In this document: positions 1-10,590 of the stretch, piece after piece
Numbering within the stretch: position 1 is the stretch's first letter
Layout: the number at the start of each line of letters is the position of its first letter
Assembly: GCA_013400975.1 (NCBI GenBank)
Contig: WBMZ01005362.1
Span: 62,001-126,000, forward strand
DNA length: 64,000 nt
Direction of reading: 5' to 3'
Source of the DNA: Atrichornis clamosus
Lineage: Eukaryota; Chordata; Aves; Passeriformes; Menuridae
The notes under the pieces: model-generated
Told to the model about the DNA's origin: nothing
Databases searched by the model: none
The model's input: only the letters and a program-made list of their open reading frames with translations
Program-made: the position numbers and the translations under genes

Positions 1-89
1 CTTCTTGGGTCTGCTGTCACCTGAACCAGCTCTTACCTTCCTCCTGGGAGCTGATGCCTGTAGCCTACTGGCGCAGGCATGCCTAGGAG
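1..89 (+). other. Candidate exon end with splice donor at the left edge
   Basis: The donor is strong (exon ...CCTAGGAG, intron gtaagc from position 90). One frame is open from the window edge to the donor (ends ...LLAQACLGG, donor phase 1). A second frame ends in TAG just before the donor. On the minus strand the same place reads as an acceptor (cttacctcctag) followed by a donor near position 42, so the direction is ambiguous. The product is not recognised. The segment could be an internal exon of the plus-strand gene proposed to end at 7.3 kb, or chance. Confidence 0.15.
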
Positions 90-1933
90 GTAAGCAATGC
101 AAACTTCAGCACCTTCTGCTAAAGGAAGGAATTAGACCTGTGTTCCTCAGCCCAAGTAAGACTGTGCGTGAGCTGCTGATGGTTGCTTAGAGTTTGAAAG
201 AAAAATTTGGCACCTGCTTTCAAAAAAGGATTTTGAACTATAAGCTGAGAGTGGAGAGACTTGGGCCTGTGTACTTCACCAGAAGGCACTTAAACCCAGG
301 AGAGAGCTAGGGTTTAGGATGAACTGCAGTCTTCAGCTTTTCCTATTTGGCTGGCTTAGGCAACTCCCCAAACAGTGGCTTTTGTGAATCCCCCTCCGAG
401 GCACGTAAGTCCACTTACACACATGCATGGAGTCCCGGCATCTAATTCAGGCATGTGGACTCCATTATGGAGCCAGATGCAAACATCCCCTCATGAATTA
501 GGATCTGAAAGGTTCTATATCCTGTATTGTCAATCAGCTGAGGCCTTAATTACCTGCCCAGTCCTCCTTTTTTTGTTTCAAAATTTAGACTTTTTAAAAG
601 CAGATAAGTATTTTTAAAAATTATTCTTGTATCTGTGCAAAGGCATATTTAAGGCGTGTGCTAGATATTCCCAGAATGACGCAGTTAAATCAACAATGAC
701 TAACTTCACAAAATCTGGTGTTAGAAAAAACTGTGCACTTGAATTACATCATATCCTTCCCTGCAAACTTTGTCCACCAGATTCCTACTGCCAGATATCA
801 GAACCAAACGTTTATGGCTCAACCAAAATTGAACAGGCCAACAGACCATGGCTCAACCAAAATAAAAAATAAATCCACTAGGCTGGTATTTCTCCAGCAA
901 TGGAAAAGGAGTCAAGTTTCATACAGTAGAATGACTACTGGCAATGTTTAAAATTATTTTCATTTGTGTGTTTTGCTTGACTCTGAGGTGGGCCACCTAC
1001 ATTAATTCCAAGGTAATTTTATCTTTGGTCAAGAAACCTGCTCAGATTTTCAGATGTTAGTGGAAATCATGTATTCTCAATAGAAATACTTCTAATCTGC
1101 TTTGTGGAAGGTTTGTTTAACTACACTAATGAAAGAGATATTCTGGAGTACGTAGTTAATAGTCCACAGGATCAGCGTTTGAGACTTTCTTTTCTTAGAT
1201 CTGAGCAGTACTGCCTGAAAATTGTTTCAAAATTCTCAATAAATTAAATAGTAATGCAGATTAGATCCTGCAGGAATGAGCTCTTTAGAGAACTGTACTC
1301 ACAAGTTGTACTAGTAAAGTAATCCAGGGGCTCAAAAGGTGTGTTTGCAGTTTTGTGAGACACCTGGACAAGTGCCAGTACTGGATGCAGGGTGCAGTTT
1401 GGGCTGTATTTAGAGCAGGAGTGCTTTGATGCTAAAGCAACACTAAAAAGCAGCTGAGGAGCAGCCAAACCAGCAGCTCTGAGCACTGTGCTGGGACAGC
1501 AAACCCTGCCCAAGCACTGACACGTGAGGTATGCATACAAATGAAACAAAAGGTAAGAATTAAAGAAATCCAAAGCTCCCAAGTCAGCTTTGCTGGTATT
1601 TCTGCATCCATATGAGTAGCTTGTGGTGACTTAACTGTATCATGCTGCTGGCTGAGGGGACCCCAGAGCACAGCAGCTTCATGGCAGGCAAAGGAAGAAA
1701 GGCCTGGAGGAGAGCTGGGTCTGGAATGGAGGGGAATGTGTGAAGGAATTAACTGAGATACCAGAGATTTAACAGCTGCCTGCTTGGAACTGAGGGGTAA
1801 TCCAATTTCTTCCATCATCACTGATTTAAGCTTTAATAATAAATCAGCAGTGATTGTACTGGACAGAAATCTACGAGCTTCTATAATCTCTGGGAGTGTA
1901 TGGTTCTTTCATTAGGTACTGTTCTCATTACAG

Positions 1934-1963
1934 GTTTTTGAAAGTAACACGCAGAGAGGCAAA
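1934..1963 (+). other. Candidate 30-nt microexon (VFESNTQRGK)
   Basis: The acceptor is pyrimidine-rich (ctgttctcattacag) and the donor is gtaagg at 1964. The 30 nt are in phase 0 at both ends and encode VFESNTQRGK. The pattern F-x-S-x-T-Q-R is reminiscent of the F.S...R stretches that follow Pro-Gly turns in STPG/SHIPPO proteins, which would fit the terminal exon at 7265. A frame this short is easily open by chance, so this is only a lead. Confidence 0.13.
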
Positions 1964-2132
1964 GTAAGGCAAACTTAGGGAGAGTTTTCATCTCTTCTTT
2001 TAAGACACAGAGTGCAGAAGGTACAGACTGCTGCCACATGACAATGCCATTGCCTTTAAGTGGATTAGTTTCAAATAATATCTATAGAAGCAAATTATCA
2101 CCATCCTCTTTTTCTTCTTTTCAACCTAAAAG

Positions 2133-2189
2133 GGAGTATCAGTAATCAAAATCCCTAAGAAACTGACAAAACCCCCCAAGTTGGTATAT
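2133..2189 (+). other. Candidate short exon (GVSVIKIPKKLTKPPKL)
   Basis: A long pyrimidine tract (ctctttttcttcttttcaacc) ends in aaag at 2132. Frame 0 is open and Lys/Pro-rich. Two donors are possible, gtatat at 2184 or gtaatt at 2190, both in phase 0. The acceptor's AAG is not the preferred CAG/TAG. It lies downstream of the 1934 candidate with compatible phase (0/0). The function is unknown and it may be chance. Confidence 0.13.
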
Positions 2190-4325
2190 GTAATTTTTTT
2201 GTCAGTTTTGTTTCTTTTGCCTATTCAGGCTGTAGACTGGAGTATCTCCTAATGTGTTTACAAATCTCATCAATTACCTTTGAGAACTGTTGTTCTGCTC
2301 ATGCCTCTCCTCTTCCTGAATTCCTTCTTTCTTCCCTCTCTTCTCTTTATGATTAATAGCTACATTTTATCCTTCTTTATACTTATATTTATTCCCCTAA
2401 TAAAGTAGTCTCCTAACAGTGGTGTGTTGAAAATTATTTCCTTTTTTTTTTGGTACTGTAATAAGGATTACATGCCATTATGTCTTTGGTTTGAAATGAA
2501 GTCCTCATCTTGATTAAATGTGACACCTGAAATGAACTTGTCTTCAGAGGACTAAGCCATGACAAGCCATCCAGAGGAAGGGGAGAGGTTTGTGTTTTCC
2601 TGCGCTTGCAGTCGTCAGTACATTGTGACCATGCAAGGCTGCTGTGGCATTCAGAGCGCAGTGATAACTGTTATGGAAGAGAAGACAAACCTACTTATTT
2701 TTCATTTGGAAATGCAAAATTATTAACGCAATATTGTTGAAGAATTTCCTGGCTAGTTTTCCCTTGTCTGCCTCAGGCTAAAAATGATTGCTGAAGTTTA
2801 ATACTTTATGAAACCTTCTGACTATGAAGGTCGAGTAATTCTCCTTGGGAGGATCTGTGACACAGATAAAATGCAGAAGTCTGAACAGACATGATGGAAA
2901 ACTACATGCAGTAGAGACTAACTCTGAGAAACTTGTGTCCCACAAGTTCCTATGCATTGGTTATACTGGTGAATATCTATTTTATAAAGTTAAAAAAAAA
3001 AGTATATTTCCTAGAGTTCAGTAATTTGGGACCCTACATGATCTGGGACCGATATTTCTCAAGTAATTAAATTAATTACTTCCGTGTGACAATTAGCAAC
3101 ATTAAAAGCTTGTGAAATTTAGCAGTGAGAGAACTGGTCACTTGTGCAGGAGGCAATTTGATAACCCCCTTAATTTTAATGAGAACTGTAACCTGTATAA
3201 AATCTGCTAGCTATTAAAGATTTTTAAATTAATCTCAACCTATACATACCTAGGCAGTTATCCATGCAATAGCCTGTTTTTCTTAATCAAGCAAAACTAC
3301 AATGAGAATTTTGCTCAATTAAGAACTGAATCATTTGGCTGACTTTTACTCAGTTCTTGGCAGTAGAAAAAACCTGGTCTTTCCAACAGTAAGTGCCAGT
3401 GCAAAATATTTTGGCAAGGAACAAATGTCAGTTTAGATCTATGAAATTACCATTTTCAGTCAGTAAAATTAGAATCACTCTGGTTTGTATTAACTTAAAA
3501 ATACCCAAACCCTGGCCAGCTATTGTGCAGCTAAGTAAACAGGTATCCACTACTGGCCCAGATTCTCTTTTCAGTTATAGTAGCATTTGACCACAGTGGA
3601 GGTAATTCCTATTTATAAGCAGAATAAGCAATATCACCCAGTCCTGATTTTTGCATGTGCTTAATTTATTGATATTGGTATTCTGTTGTAGAAATTATCA
3701 CAGTGGTTAAATGTATCTAGTTTGAAGTGGACAACAGTGATTGTTATTGAGTCCATTTTACTGCATCTTATCTTGCTAATTATGACATTTAATGGGATGT
3801 CTCAGATGAACAGCTTCATTTGCTTAGCCCCTCTGAGCTAAAAGGAAATTTTCCAAAGATGGAAGAGTTGGAAGATAAGTGGGAGTGTTGCTTTCCTTTA
3901 ATTATTTTCTTTTAAGGAAATGTTTTTCTTATCATTCTTTTCATCTATTCAAAACTATCCCAAAGTCTTCCTGGAAATTGGGCTGGAAATGTCATGAGAA
4001 CAGACATTATTTCATATATCTGGGTTTTTTCTTTTTTTTTCCAACTGGCGACAAAGATCCCATTTAATTAAATGAAAGCAGACTTTGGATGTCTCTGTTG
4101 ATGTACAGACCTACAGGCAGTAGGAGAATGAGGGAAGAACCTGTAATGTAAACCTATCCCATTAAAATACATACTTATGTTCAGACTTGACTATTGTTTT
4201 ACAAGGAACTCCCAAGAAAACATGCATGTGGATCCCATTTCCTGCAGAAGTTTTGCTTAAACACTCATGGAATTAACCTATCGTACTTCAAAGATTTCTT
4301 AGTTGAGCTGGAAGAAGGGCTGTAA

Positions 4326-4684
4326 ATGTTCTACTCACATCCTTTGCCATGGGTTAGCCGATGCCACCAGCCAACCCACTTCATACCTGTGGAAAAGGCT
4401 ACTCCTCATTGTTGTGCTTGGGAGCTCTGCGAGCCAAGTGTCAATGCTGCAACCATCTCTGTAAATCTTCTAGATTATTTGTGTGCTGGAGATTCTCTTG
4501 CCATTGTGATGGACAAATAATTGAGTTGCCAAACTCCACCGGTTACATACGAAGCTCATTGAATTTTATTCTCCAACAAAAGCATTATTTTGTAAATGGC
4601 AGGGGGGAAAGTAAAAAAGTAAATGGATACATATGTTTCTGGTACTTAAACTCATTTAATTGCATTATTATTTTTGCCAAATAA
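4326..4684 (+). other. Block with two overlapping open frames and conserved-element look
   Basis: Two plus frames stay open here: one of 64 codons ending at 4520, and one Cys-rich frame of 107 codons ending at 4684. Neither resembles a family I know. The 4440-4620 part carries a SOX-like CCATTGTG, a TAATTG homeodomain core and two CpGs (ACCGGT, TACGAA) in an otherwise CpG-poor neighbourhood. That combination suits a conserved regulatory element better than a gene. No splice sites frame either reading frame convincingly. Confidence 0.15.
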
Positions 4685-5245
4685 CATGACATGGACAAGT
4701 TAGATGTTAGCCTTTTTTATAATTTAACCAAAGTGATCATGCATATTGTGTGCTGGCTACACAACTACGTTTGATCTTTGTCCAACCACAGAAAATTAGT
4801 GCAAAAAAAAAGCATGGGAGGACTCAGGGCTTCCAAATGTATTAAACTCATTACTAAGATGCTTTAAACATACTCGTAGTTCAGCCTTGTTCACTCTTGG
4901 TGATGATGCCTCACTGACTATAAGTAATAATCCTAAATTGCATTGTTTTGTAAAGAAATGCAGTGGTTCCATTGTAATTACAATATAGATGCTTCTCCAG
5001 AAAAAAAAACCTTGAGGTTACCACATTTTAAAATGTATTTCTATGACCTTGTTCAGCTGTGTGCACATTATAAATGAGCTGAGGTGTCAGTGTCCAGAAA
5101 AGCCAATGCTTTTTACTGCAGGTAGAACACAGACTTGCACAGTTATTATCTCTTAACTTGGGGCTGATTCTCTGAATCAGAAATGGTGAAACAGGCACAT
5201 GCTGAATGTTTACTGTTCTCCTCAGATAATCTTTCTTTCCTACAG

Positions 5246-5361
5246 TGCTGGAGAGGAGTGGCTTAGAAAATGATAATGATGAAGAACTATTTCTGTCTCC
5301 TATGACAACATGCTGCCCCAAGAGAACTAAGGAAATACTGGTATACACTATTTCCAAATGA
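5246..5361 (+). CDS. Candidate coding exon, possibly terminal
   Basis: The acceptor at 5244-5245 is among the best in the window (ataatctttctttcctacag). After two bases that complete a codon (intron phase 1), the frame LERSGLENDNDEELFLSP... runs 37 codons to a TGA at 5359-5361. An alternative is a weak donor (gtatac) at 5341, in phase 0. The acidic patch, Ser/Thr and the two adjacent Cys give it a plausible protein composition. Frames 0 and 1 stop quickly. I do not recognise the protein. If it belongs with the exon at 7265, the phase-0 donor would force the other reading of that exon (ILRSPPESS...). Frames of this length after an arbitrary acceptor are common by chance, hence the modest confidence. 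Confidence 0.28.
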
Positions 5362-5999
5362 ATTTACTGTAAATGTGGCAGTAAGCTCTTTTATGCACTA
5401 CATTGTTTCCCACAGTTTCCAGTCCCTGCAGTTGACTGTTTGCAGGTGTCTCTGAACTTCTGACTTCAAATAAAGCCACACAGAGACCACAAGTCAGTCT
5501 TGATGAGCAGACACATTTCTTCAGGTTCTCTTCAGGGCCATGAGATGCAAAAGAATAGTTTCCTGAAAATATGTTTGTCAAGAAGATGACAGGTCTCACT
5601 GGAGGGAAACTTTACCACAACTCTGTGCTTTGTGAGAGAGAAGTAAAGTTTAGGCCCTGATGTTCATCTCTGAGTAGTGTAATTTAAAAGATTCTTACGC
5701 TGCATCAAAGGCACTGTCCATGTGTAGAATTGGGATAACATGCCTGAACAGAACAAGTGCTTCATGTTTGTAACTAATTCATCACCTGAGAAACAGCAGA
5801 GGAGCCTTCCTTACTGCCAGCTTTCCAATATGGCATTCAGTGAGACTGTAAAAGTCTTGGGGAGAAGGATGTGAAGAGAGTAAAGAAGCCCTCACCAAAA
5901 ATCACACTGGCCATGTGTGTATTAGTAAATTAAAAAGAGAAAAGAGTGTAGTACAGTCTGGAATAATTTTTTGCTTTAATCATGTAAGTCCTTGTCATG

Positions 6000-6335
6000 C
6001 TGCAAACAGCCCAGTTTGCTGCAGGAAGACAAAGCAGGGCATGATTTGGGTAAAATGCTTGTTGAGGCCATGTCTTTTGCAGGCACTGGCCTCCTGCCAC
6101 AGACTGCTTCCAGTGCTCCATCTGGGTGGGGAAGGGGTGCTGCAGTCCTTGTTCTTCACCTGTGCAGTTTCTGGTTCCTCCACCTCCACCCTCTCCCATG
6201 GTGACAGAGGAAGCCAGCTTAAGGCCTGCTGTCCCAGAGGATTGCTCTAGGGGCCTGGGGGAAGGATTCCTACCACCATCAGTGGCCCCACCTTCAAGCT
6301 CAGCTGCTCAGGCTGTGACCTGCTTTTGGAGCTGA
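6000..6335 (+). other. GC-richer block open in several frames, no gene recognised
   Basis: Compared with its surroundings this stretch is rich in CTG/CCT-type triplets, so stop codons are rare and four overlapping frames (both strands) stay open for 64-111 codons. The acceptor-like ttttgcag at about 6078 opens a long plus frame, but no good donor or protein family supports it. I read it as compositional, possibly an old degraded repeat. Confidence 0.2.
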
Positions 6336-6447
6336 CCTGTTACGACTGAAATGGGTGATGGAAATGAGCCTCTGAAAGCAGTGGGAAGGCTGGTACTTAC
6401 ATGGTTGTATAAAGGAAATAGTGTTATTCCTAAGGAAAAACCTCTAC

Positions 6448-6487
6448 AGCTATAGAGCTAAGACATTAGCTATAGAGCTAAGACATT
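6448..6487. repeat. Perfect 2 x 20-bp tandem duplication
   Basis: The unit agctatagagctaagacatt is present twice, head to tail and without mismatch (6448-6467 and 6468-6487). Perfect identity suggests a recent slippage duplication. Each unit contains the short palindrome agctatagagct. Confidence 0.95.
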
Positions 6488-6995
6488 TCCCTCTTCAGCA
6501 CCAAAGCAGCATGCTGGGATTCATCTTGGATTAATGCAAACACTGCATAGGGCAGGGATGGTCTGCTCTGAAGAGCAACTGTAGCTTTGTAAGCTTTATT
6601 TGGAGTTTTTTAGATTCCCTACTGCAGTCTTTAGTAGACAGAATGGGTTTGGCATTTAAAACCCATCTTGTATAATTTTTCTAATTCCAGGTACAGTCAC
6701 CATAACTAGTTTGTAGCAATATCAAAGGAGAATTAGATGTTTATGTATCCTTGTTTGTAACCAGGATAAAAAATGGATTATTAGCAAGTGTATTTCTAAA
6801 ATCAAGCACACTGAATGCCAAATGTTGTAGCATCTGAAGATTAAATGTTTCTTTTCTGTGTATATATATTTAAATCCTGACAGGTACTACAGCCAATTCA
6901 AATGTCTGTTGGAGCAATTTTTGATCAGGATAAAAACTGTGTTGGGTTTTCACGGGAAGTTCTTGGGAGCAGACATGTCTTGGTGCTGATGCTGC

Positions 6996-7009
6996 CCCGT
7001 AGGTGGCGT
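6996..7009 (+). promoter_or_regulatory. CTCF-like binding site
   Basis: CCCGTAGGTGGCGT matches the vertebrate CTCF core (CCASYAGRKGGCRS) at 12 of 14 positions, with the AG-R-K-GGC centre intact. CpGs are retained within the motif. A p53-type half-site (AGACATGTCT, 6971-6980) lies just upstream. The site sits in the proposed last intron of the 7.3-kb gene. It is a prediction from motif match only. Confidence 0.35.
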
Positions 7010-7264
7010 GAGCCATCCACTCAGCACAGACACAGGTCTAACATTTCTCTGGGATTACAAGAAAAAAAGTGAAATAATAAAAACATGCTCACATAATTGC
7101 CTTCATATAGGTGCTATGGCTCCTGTTGGCTGGTGCACAGCTGTGTTACACTGCCTTCATTGTTGTGATAAATGAAAGAGTTTTTTCTGGTAAAAGTAAA
7201 ACCATATTTTAAAACACAGTGTTTGCCTGTGACTTTGAATGAGGAAAGTCTTCCTTTCTTTCAG

Positions 7265-7343
7265 ATACTTCGATCACCTCCAGAGAGCTCATTACAAACA
7301 GCGTATTCCTTCTATTGGCCCAGGCAAATATGATACAAACTGA
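7265..7343 (+). CDS. Candidate terminal exon, STPG/SHIPPO-like C-terminus
   Basis: A good acceptor (cttcctttctttcag, AG at 7263-7264) is followed by one base completing a codon (intron phase 2), then 25 codons beginning YFDHLQRAHYKQ and ending SIGPGKYDTN with TGA at 7341-7343. The G-P-G-K-Y-D sequence matches the Pro-Gly-x-Tyr turn that defines sperm-tail PG-rich (STPG/SHIPPO) repeats, proteins of ciliary and flagellar microtubules. Two CpGs survive in 79 nt, which suggests constraint. Against this, frame 0 of the same exon (ILRSPPESSLQ..., stop at the overlapping TGA) is equally open, so the phase is not proven, and I could not identify a partner exon with a phase-2 donor. Family assignment is an inference from one motif. 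Confidence 0.33.
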
Positions 7344-8637
7344 ACATTAACAAATACTTTTGCTTTTAGTCCTTTCTGGCTTCCTGTCTTTTAGACTGTG
7401 TTTAACTTTTCAGACTCTCTCTCATTTGTCAAAAGGCAAGGGACTTTGTTTTCTAGCTGCCATGGAAGTGTATCTTGTTGGAATGTGCTTTGCTCTGAGC
7501 ACAGCAAAATCTGCAGATTTTTCTGCTGGTGGGTAGAAAATGCTAAGCATCAGCTCTTTGATCTTAACCGTTCTATATTTAGGGAAGAAAGGGAACAAAG
7601 TTTGAGTATGTCTGCAGTTCCCATGCATTATAACTCCCATTTAGGGATTCCATATGCATTCCTGGCTGGGTTTAATCACATGTGAAATGGTGTTTGTATT
7701 CCACATCGGGCCATTGTAGGAGGAGGTAACATCTACATTCAGGTATCTGTTGTGCTCCATTGAGCACTACTAAATCTCAGAGAAAAATTGTCCTTATCTA
7801 GGTAAAATGTGAGGGGGGAAAAGGAAATGAAAAGGAGAGGGGAAATCAAAGGAGGACTGTTTGGTGAGGCCTTTTCTCTTCAGCTCTCCACAAGCACTGA
7901 ATAACTGTGTGGGTAACCATACTTCTCAGCCAGGTAGATGGACATCAGGTTTCAGGTGCAGTAAAGAAATTTGTATCTCAAGGTACAAAAATACCTGTCT
8001 CAAGGAGGATATGAAGGAATGTGTTGCACAGCAACTGGAATGGGTGCTCTGCCCAAGCTTGAAGGACCAGGTGTGCAATGTATGCAAGCATCTGAGATTG
8101 GAAATGGATCCCTCATGACATTGTCAGGTGTGCCTATGGGAGGAACAGGAAAAACCCCACCAGGCATGTTCAGCACCTGTAGACACAACGTGAGCTCGAG
8201 TGTCTGGCACTCAGTGTGCACAACAAACTCCTCATGTACGATCATGCTGAGGTACGCCAGGGGTTGTGAAGCCAGGAACACAAAGAAAAAGCTCATTTGG
8301 AAGATTAAAAGAATACACTTTGCAAAAAATTAGTCCAACACCTTGCTCACCTACTGTCTTATTTTTTGTATTTAATCCCATTCACACTCCTAAGGTATCT
8401 CTGAATATTCAGAGTCCAGGAGAAGTGCAAGCAAAGACAGGATTAATACAGAATATTTTTTTCTCATTTCAGCTGCACAAGCCTGAATATTGGAAATAGT
8501 GATTTCAAAAAAAGCAGTAGTTGCAGTCACATCTGAGGTATATAGGTAATATAACTCCTCTTTGGATTTCTGAGGTTACATACCTCCAGGAAAACAATCT
8601 CCACTTGGTTTATATTTAATTGAGTCCAGGAAATAAA
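7344..8637 (+). other. Possible 3' UTR with poly(A) signal
   Basis: This is the sequence downstream of the TGA at 7341-7343. The first canonical AATAAA I find is at 8632-8637, and a second cluster is at about 8740-8757 in a TAA-rich stretch. If the exon at 7265 is real, this is its 3' UTR. An alternative acceptor (tttttttctcatttcag) lies at 8471-8472. Confidence 0.18.
7861..8333. other. 470-bp block open in three frames
   Basis: Two plus frames stay open here: a Cys-rich one of 85 codons ending at 8118, and one of 120 codons ending at 8333. A minus frame of 98 codons (8296-8000) is open too. On the minus strand, a decent acceptor (cacgttgtgtctacag) precedes a Pro-rich run (VLNMPGGVFPVPPIG...) that stays open to a TGA at about 8000. 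A frame reading GGTGKT on the plus strand superficially looks like a P-loop but lacks the correct Gly spacing. No family is recognised. It may be an old repeat or pseudogene, or simply a stop-poor patch. Confidence 0.18.
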
Positions 8638-9792
8638 AATGTAATTGTCAGTGTTTCACAGGCCAGAGCTAAACCTTTCCAAGAGGAGATGTAAATAATA
8701 TCCAGAGGAGGGAATGAACTCACTACAGGCAAAAATCGTAATAAAAATAATAATAAAAAGTCAGACTCCTCCATGTCTCCCTTGGTTCAATTACAGATTG
8801 TAGGAGATTTCTCGTAAAAGTATTTGATATATTTTAATGTTAGTGTGCATTGGTTGGGAAAAAAGGAACATAACCTGTGGAGAGTTAACATATTAGAACT
8901 CTTCCTCATCATGCCAAATTTCCAGCAAAAAACCTGCAGGCCACTGGGCTTAGCTGAGCTGGGTAAGCCTTTTAGCTTATCAAACATCACATGAAAAGTT
9001 GGGATGAGTAAGTGTTAAAGTTTTGTTAGGATGGCGTGTCCTCAAATAATTGTAGGATGCCAAACACAGAGCTTCCCGTGTTCCTTCAGGCTGAGCAGGG
9101 ATGCCAAGTATACAGAATTGGAAGCTGTCTATCAGGGGTTTTTTATTTGCTTGATATTGTGCAGACAGCAGAGACAAAATACCAAAAATGCTTGAAATCC
9201 TTATGACCTTTCACTGCAAACTGTGAACTTTGTCTGCTAAACTCAGATTTCTGTTTACATGGTCAGCACAGGCTCCATGGTGTTGCCTTTTCTTTGCCTT
9301 TTCAGTTTGTCATTTATCAAGGGACGGCTGCACAAACACTGCACAGGAGGGGGGACCTGAGCACATTCCAGACCTTTCACAGGTTCAAAATACTTAGTCT
9401 GCATTCTGTGGATTGCTTAAAAATATCTGTAATGCAAGCAATGTAGCATAAAATACGCTGTTTGCACCCAAAGGAAATATTCTATAGAAAATCTTAGCTT
9501 TGCCATCAGCTGGCATAGCTCACATTCCTGACTCCATGCTGCTGCACAGCTGACTCCATTTATACTTTCTTCCATTTACACCAGAAATACACAGGCGACT
9601 ACCGAGTAAATGCTCCAAAAATGCATTCAGTGAATTACTGCATCGGCTTCTTAAATGAAATAGCCTTGATTTCAGCATTGTGCTTCAACATTCATCCACC
9701 CTTGTAAATGATGAGCTAGACTGCTTCAGAGAACAAGTGCAGGGGAAACTTCAGGTGTATAAAGTAGAAATTGTGAGAGGGAGTAGAAGTGG

Positions 9793-9972
9793 GGGTGACT
9801 GAGCACTGGCACAGGTTTCCAGGGAGGCTGTGAGTCCCTGTGCTTGGAGATCATTTGAAAGATGTCTGGACATGGTCCTGGGCAACCAGTCTAGGTGTCC
9901 CTGCTTGTGCAGGAGGCTTGGACAAGAAAACTTCCAGAGGTACCTTTCAACCTCAACTGTTCTATGATTCTT
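9793..9972 (+). mobile_element. CR1 LINE, 3' end fragment
   Basis: The sequence follows the CR1 3' region: GAGCACTGGCACAGG, then AGGGAGGCTGTGAGTC, the TGGACATGGTCCTGGGCAACC segment, and the terminal TTCTATGATTCTTC. CR1 elements are the main avian non-LTR retrotransposons and are normally 5'-truncated, as here. Several mismatches to the remembered consensus indicate an old copy. Confidence 0.85.
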
Positions 9973-10359
9973 CCTATGGAAGACTTCTGTGAACTGTAAT
10001 ATTTGTCGCTATTTGCGTAACTTTGCCAATTAAAGAAGGACAGCCGTAATCAGTTACTTAAATACACCCAACGAATACATAAAACACCTTTGAAACTAAA
10101 TATAAGGTTGAATTATATAACAAATGTTTTAGCTGAACTCTTACTATTAGACGGGCAATTCTTCTGGCTGTATTTCAAATTTCATTTCACAATATGGTAG
10201 CATTCCTTGAACTTTACAAGGCAAAAGTATTAATAGAATTATGTCTGAACTCTTTAGGGTCTAGAAAACTTGTCTTAAAATGTGACATTTCCTGAGAGAC
10301 TTCTGCATAGAAAATACATTGGTGTTTTCAAAAGAAACTGAGTTCACAAGGAATCATTT

Positions 10360-10590
10360 CATTGATAAATTATGTTAATGAGGCATTTGAAAGAAGACTT
10401 TTCACGTAGCGCTACTTTTCCCTGAATGTGAAAGCTATGGAAAACGTGTGGACAACATCTGCAAAATGATGATGGCAGTTATATGCTCTGTATGTTGCTG
10501 TTAATGAGCTACCTGTTAATAAACTTCAGGCTTCAGCATATAAACAGGAGAATTTATGCGTAATGCAAAACCCATAAAAAGACTTACTGT
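10360..10590. promoter_or_regulatory. Candidate conserved non-coding element, homeodomain-site rich
   Basis: Within about 230 bp there are repeated GTTAATGA / GTTAATAA homeodomain-type cores (10375, 10499, 10515), a TAATGCAAA octamer-like site, and an isolated CpG-bearing palindrome GTAGCGCTAC (10406-10415). There are no splice signals or useful frames. The density of developmental-factor sites and retained CpGs is what one expects of a vertebrate enhancer, but conservation cannot be tested from the sequence alone. Confidence 0.25.

Noticed and set aside
360..404. 45-nt exon (ATPQTVAFVNPPPRH) between an acceptor-like site and gtaagt
   Set aside because: Donor is good but a 45-nt frame is open by chance about half the time. 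The acceptor is mediocre and nothing links it to other exons.
3575..3601. 27-nt microexon
   Set aside because: Splice-like sites at both ends, but too short to judge by reading frame and without partner evidence.
6971..6980. p53 response element
   Set aside because: AGACATGTCT is a perfect half-site, but no second half-site lies within 13 bp.
8100..8170. GGTGKT P-loop ATP-binding motif in a plus frame
   Set aside because: The Gly required four residues before GK is absent, the flanks lack the expected strand/helix pattern, and the frame overlaps two others.
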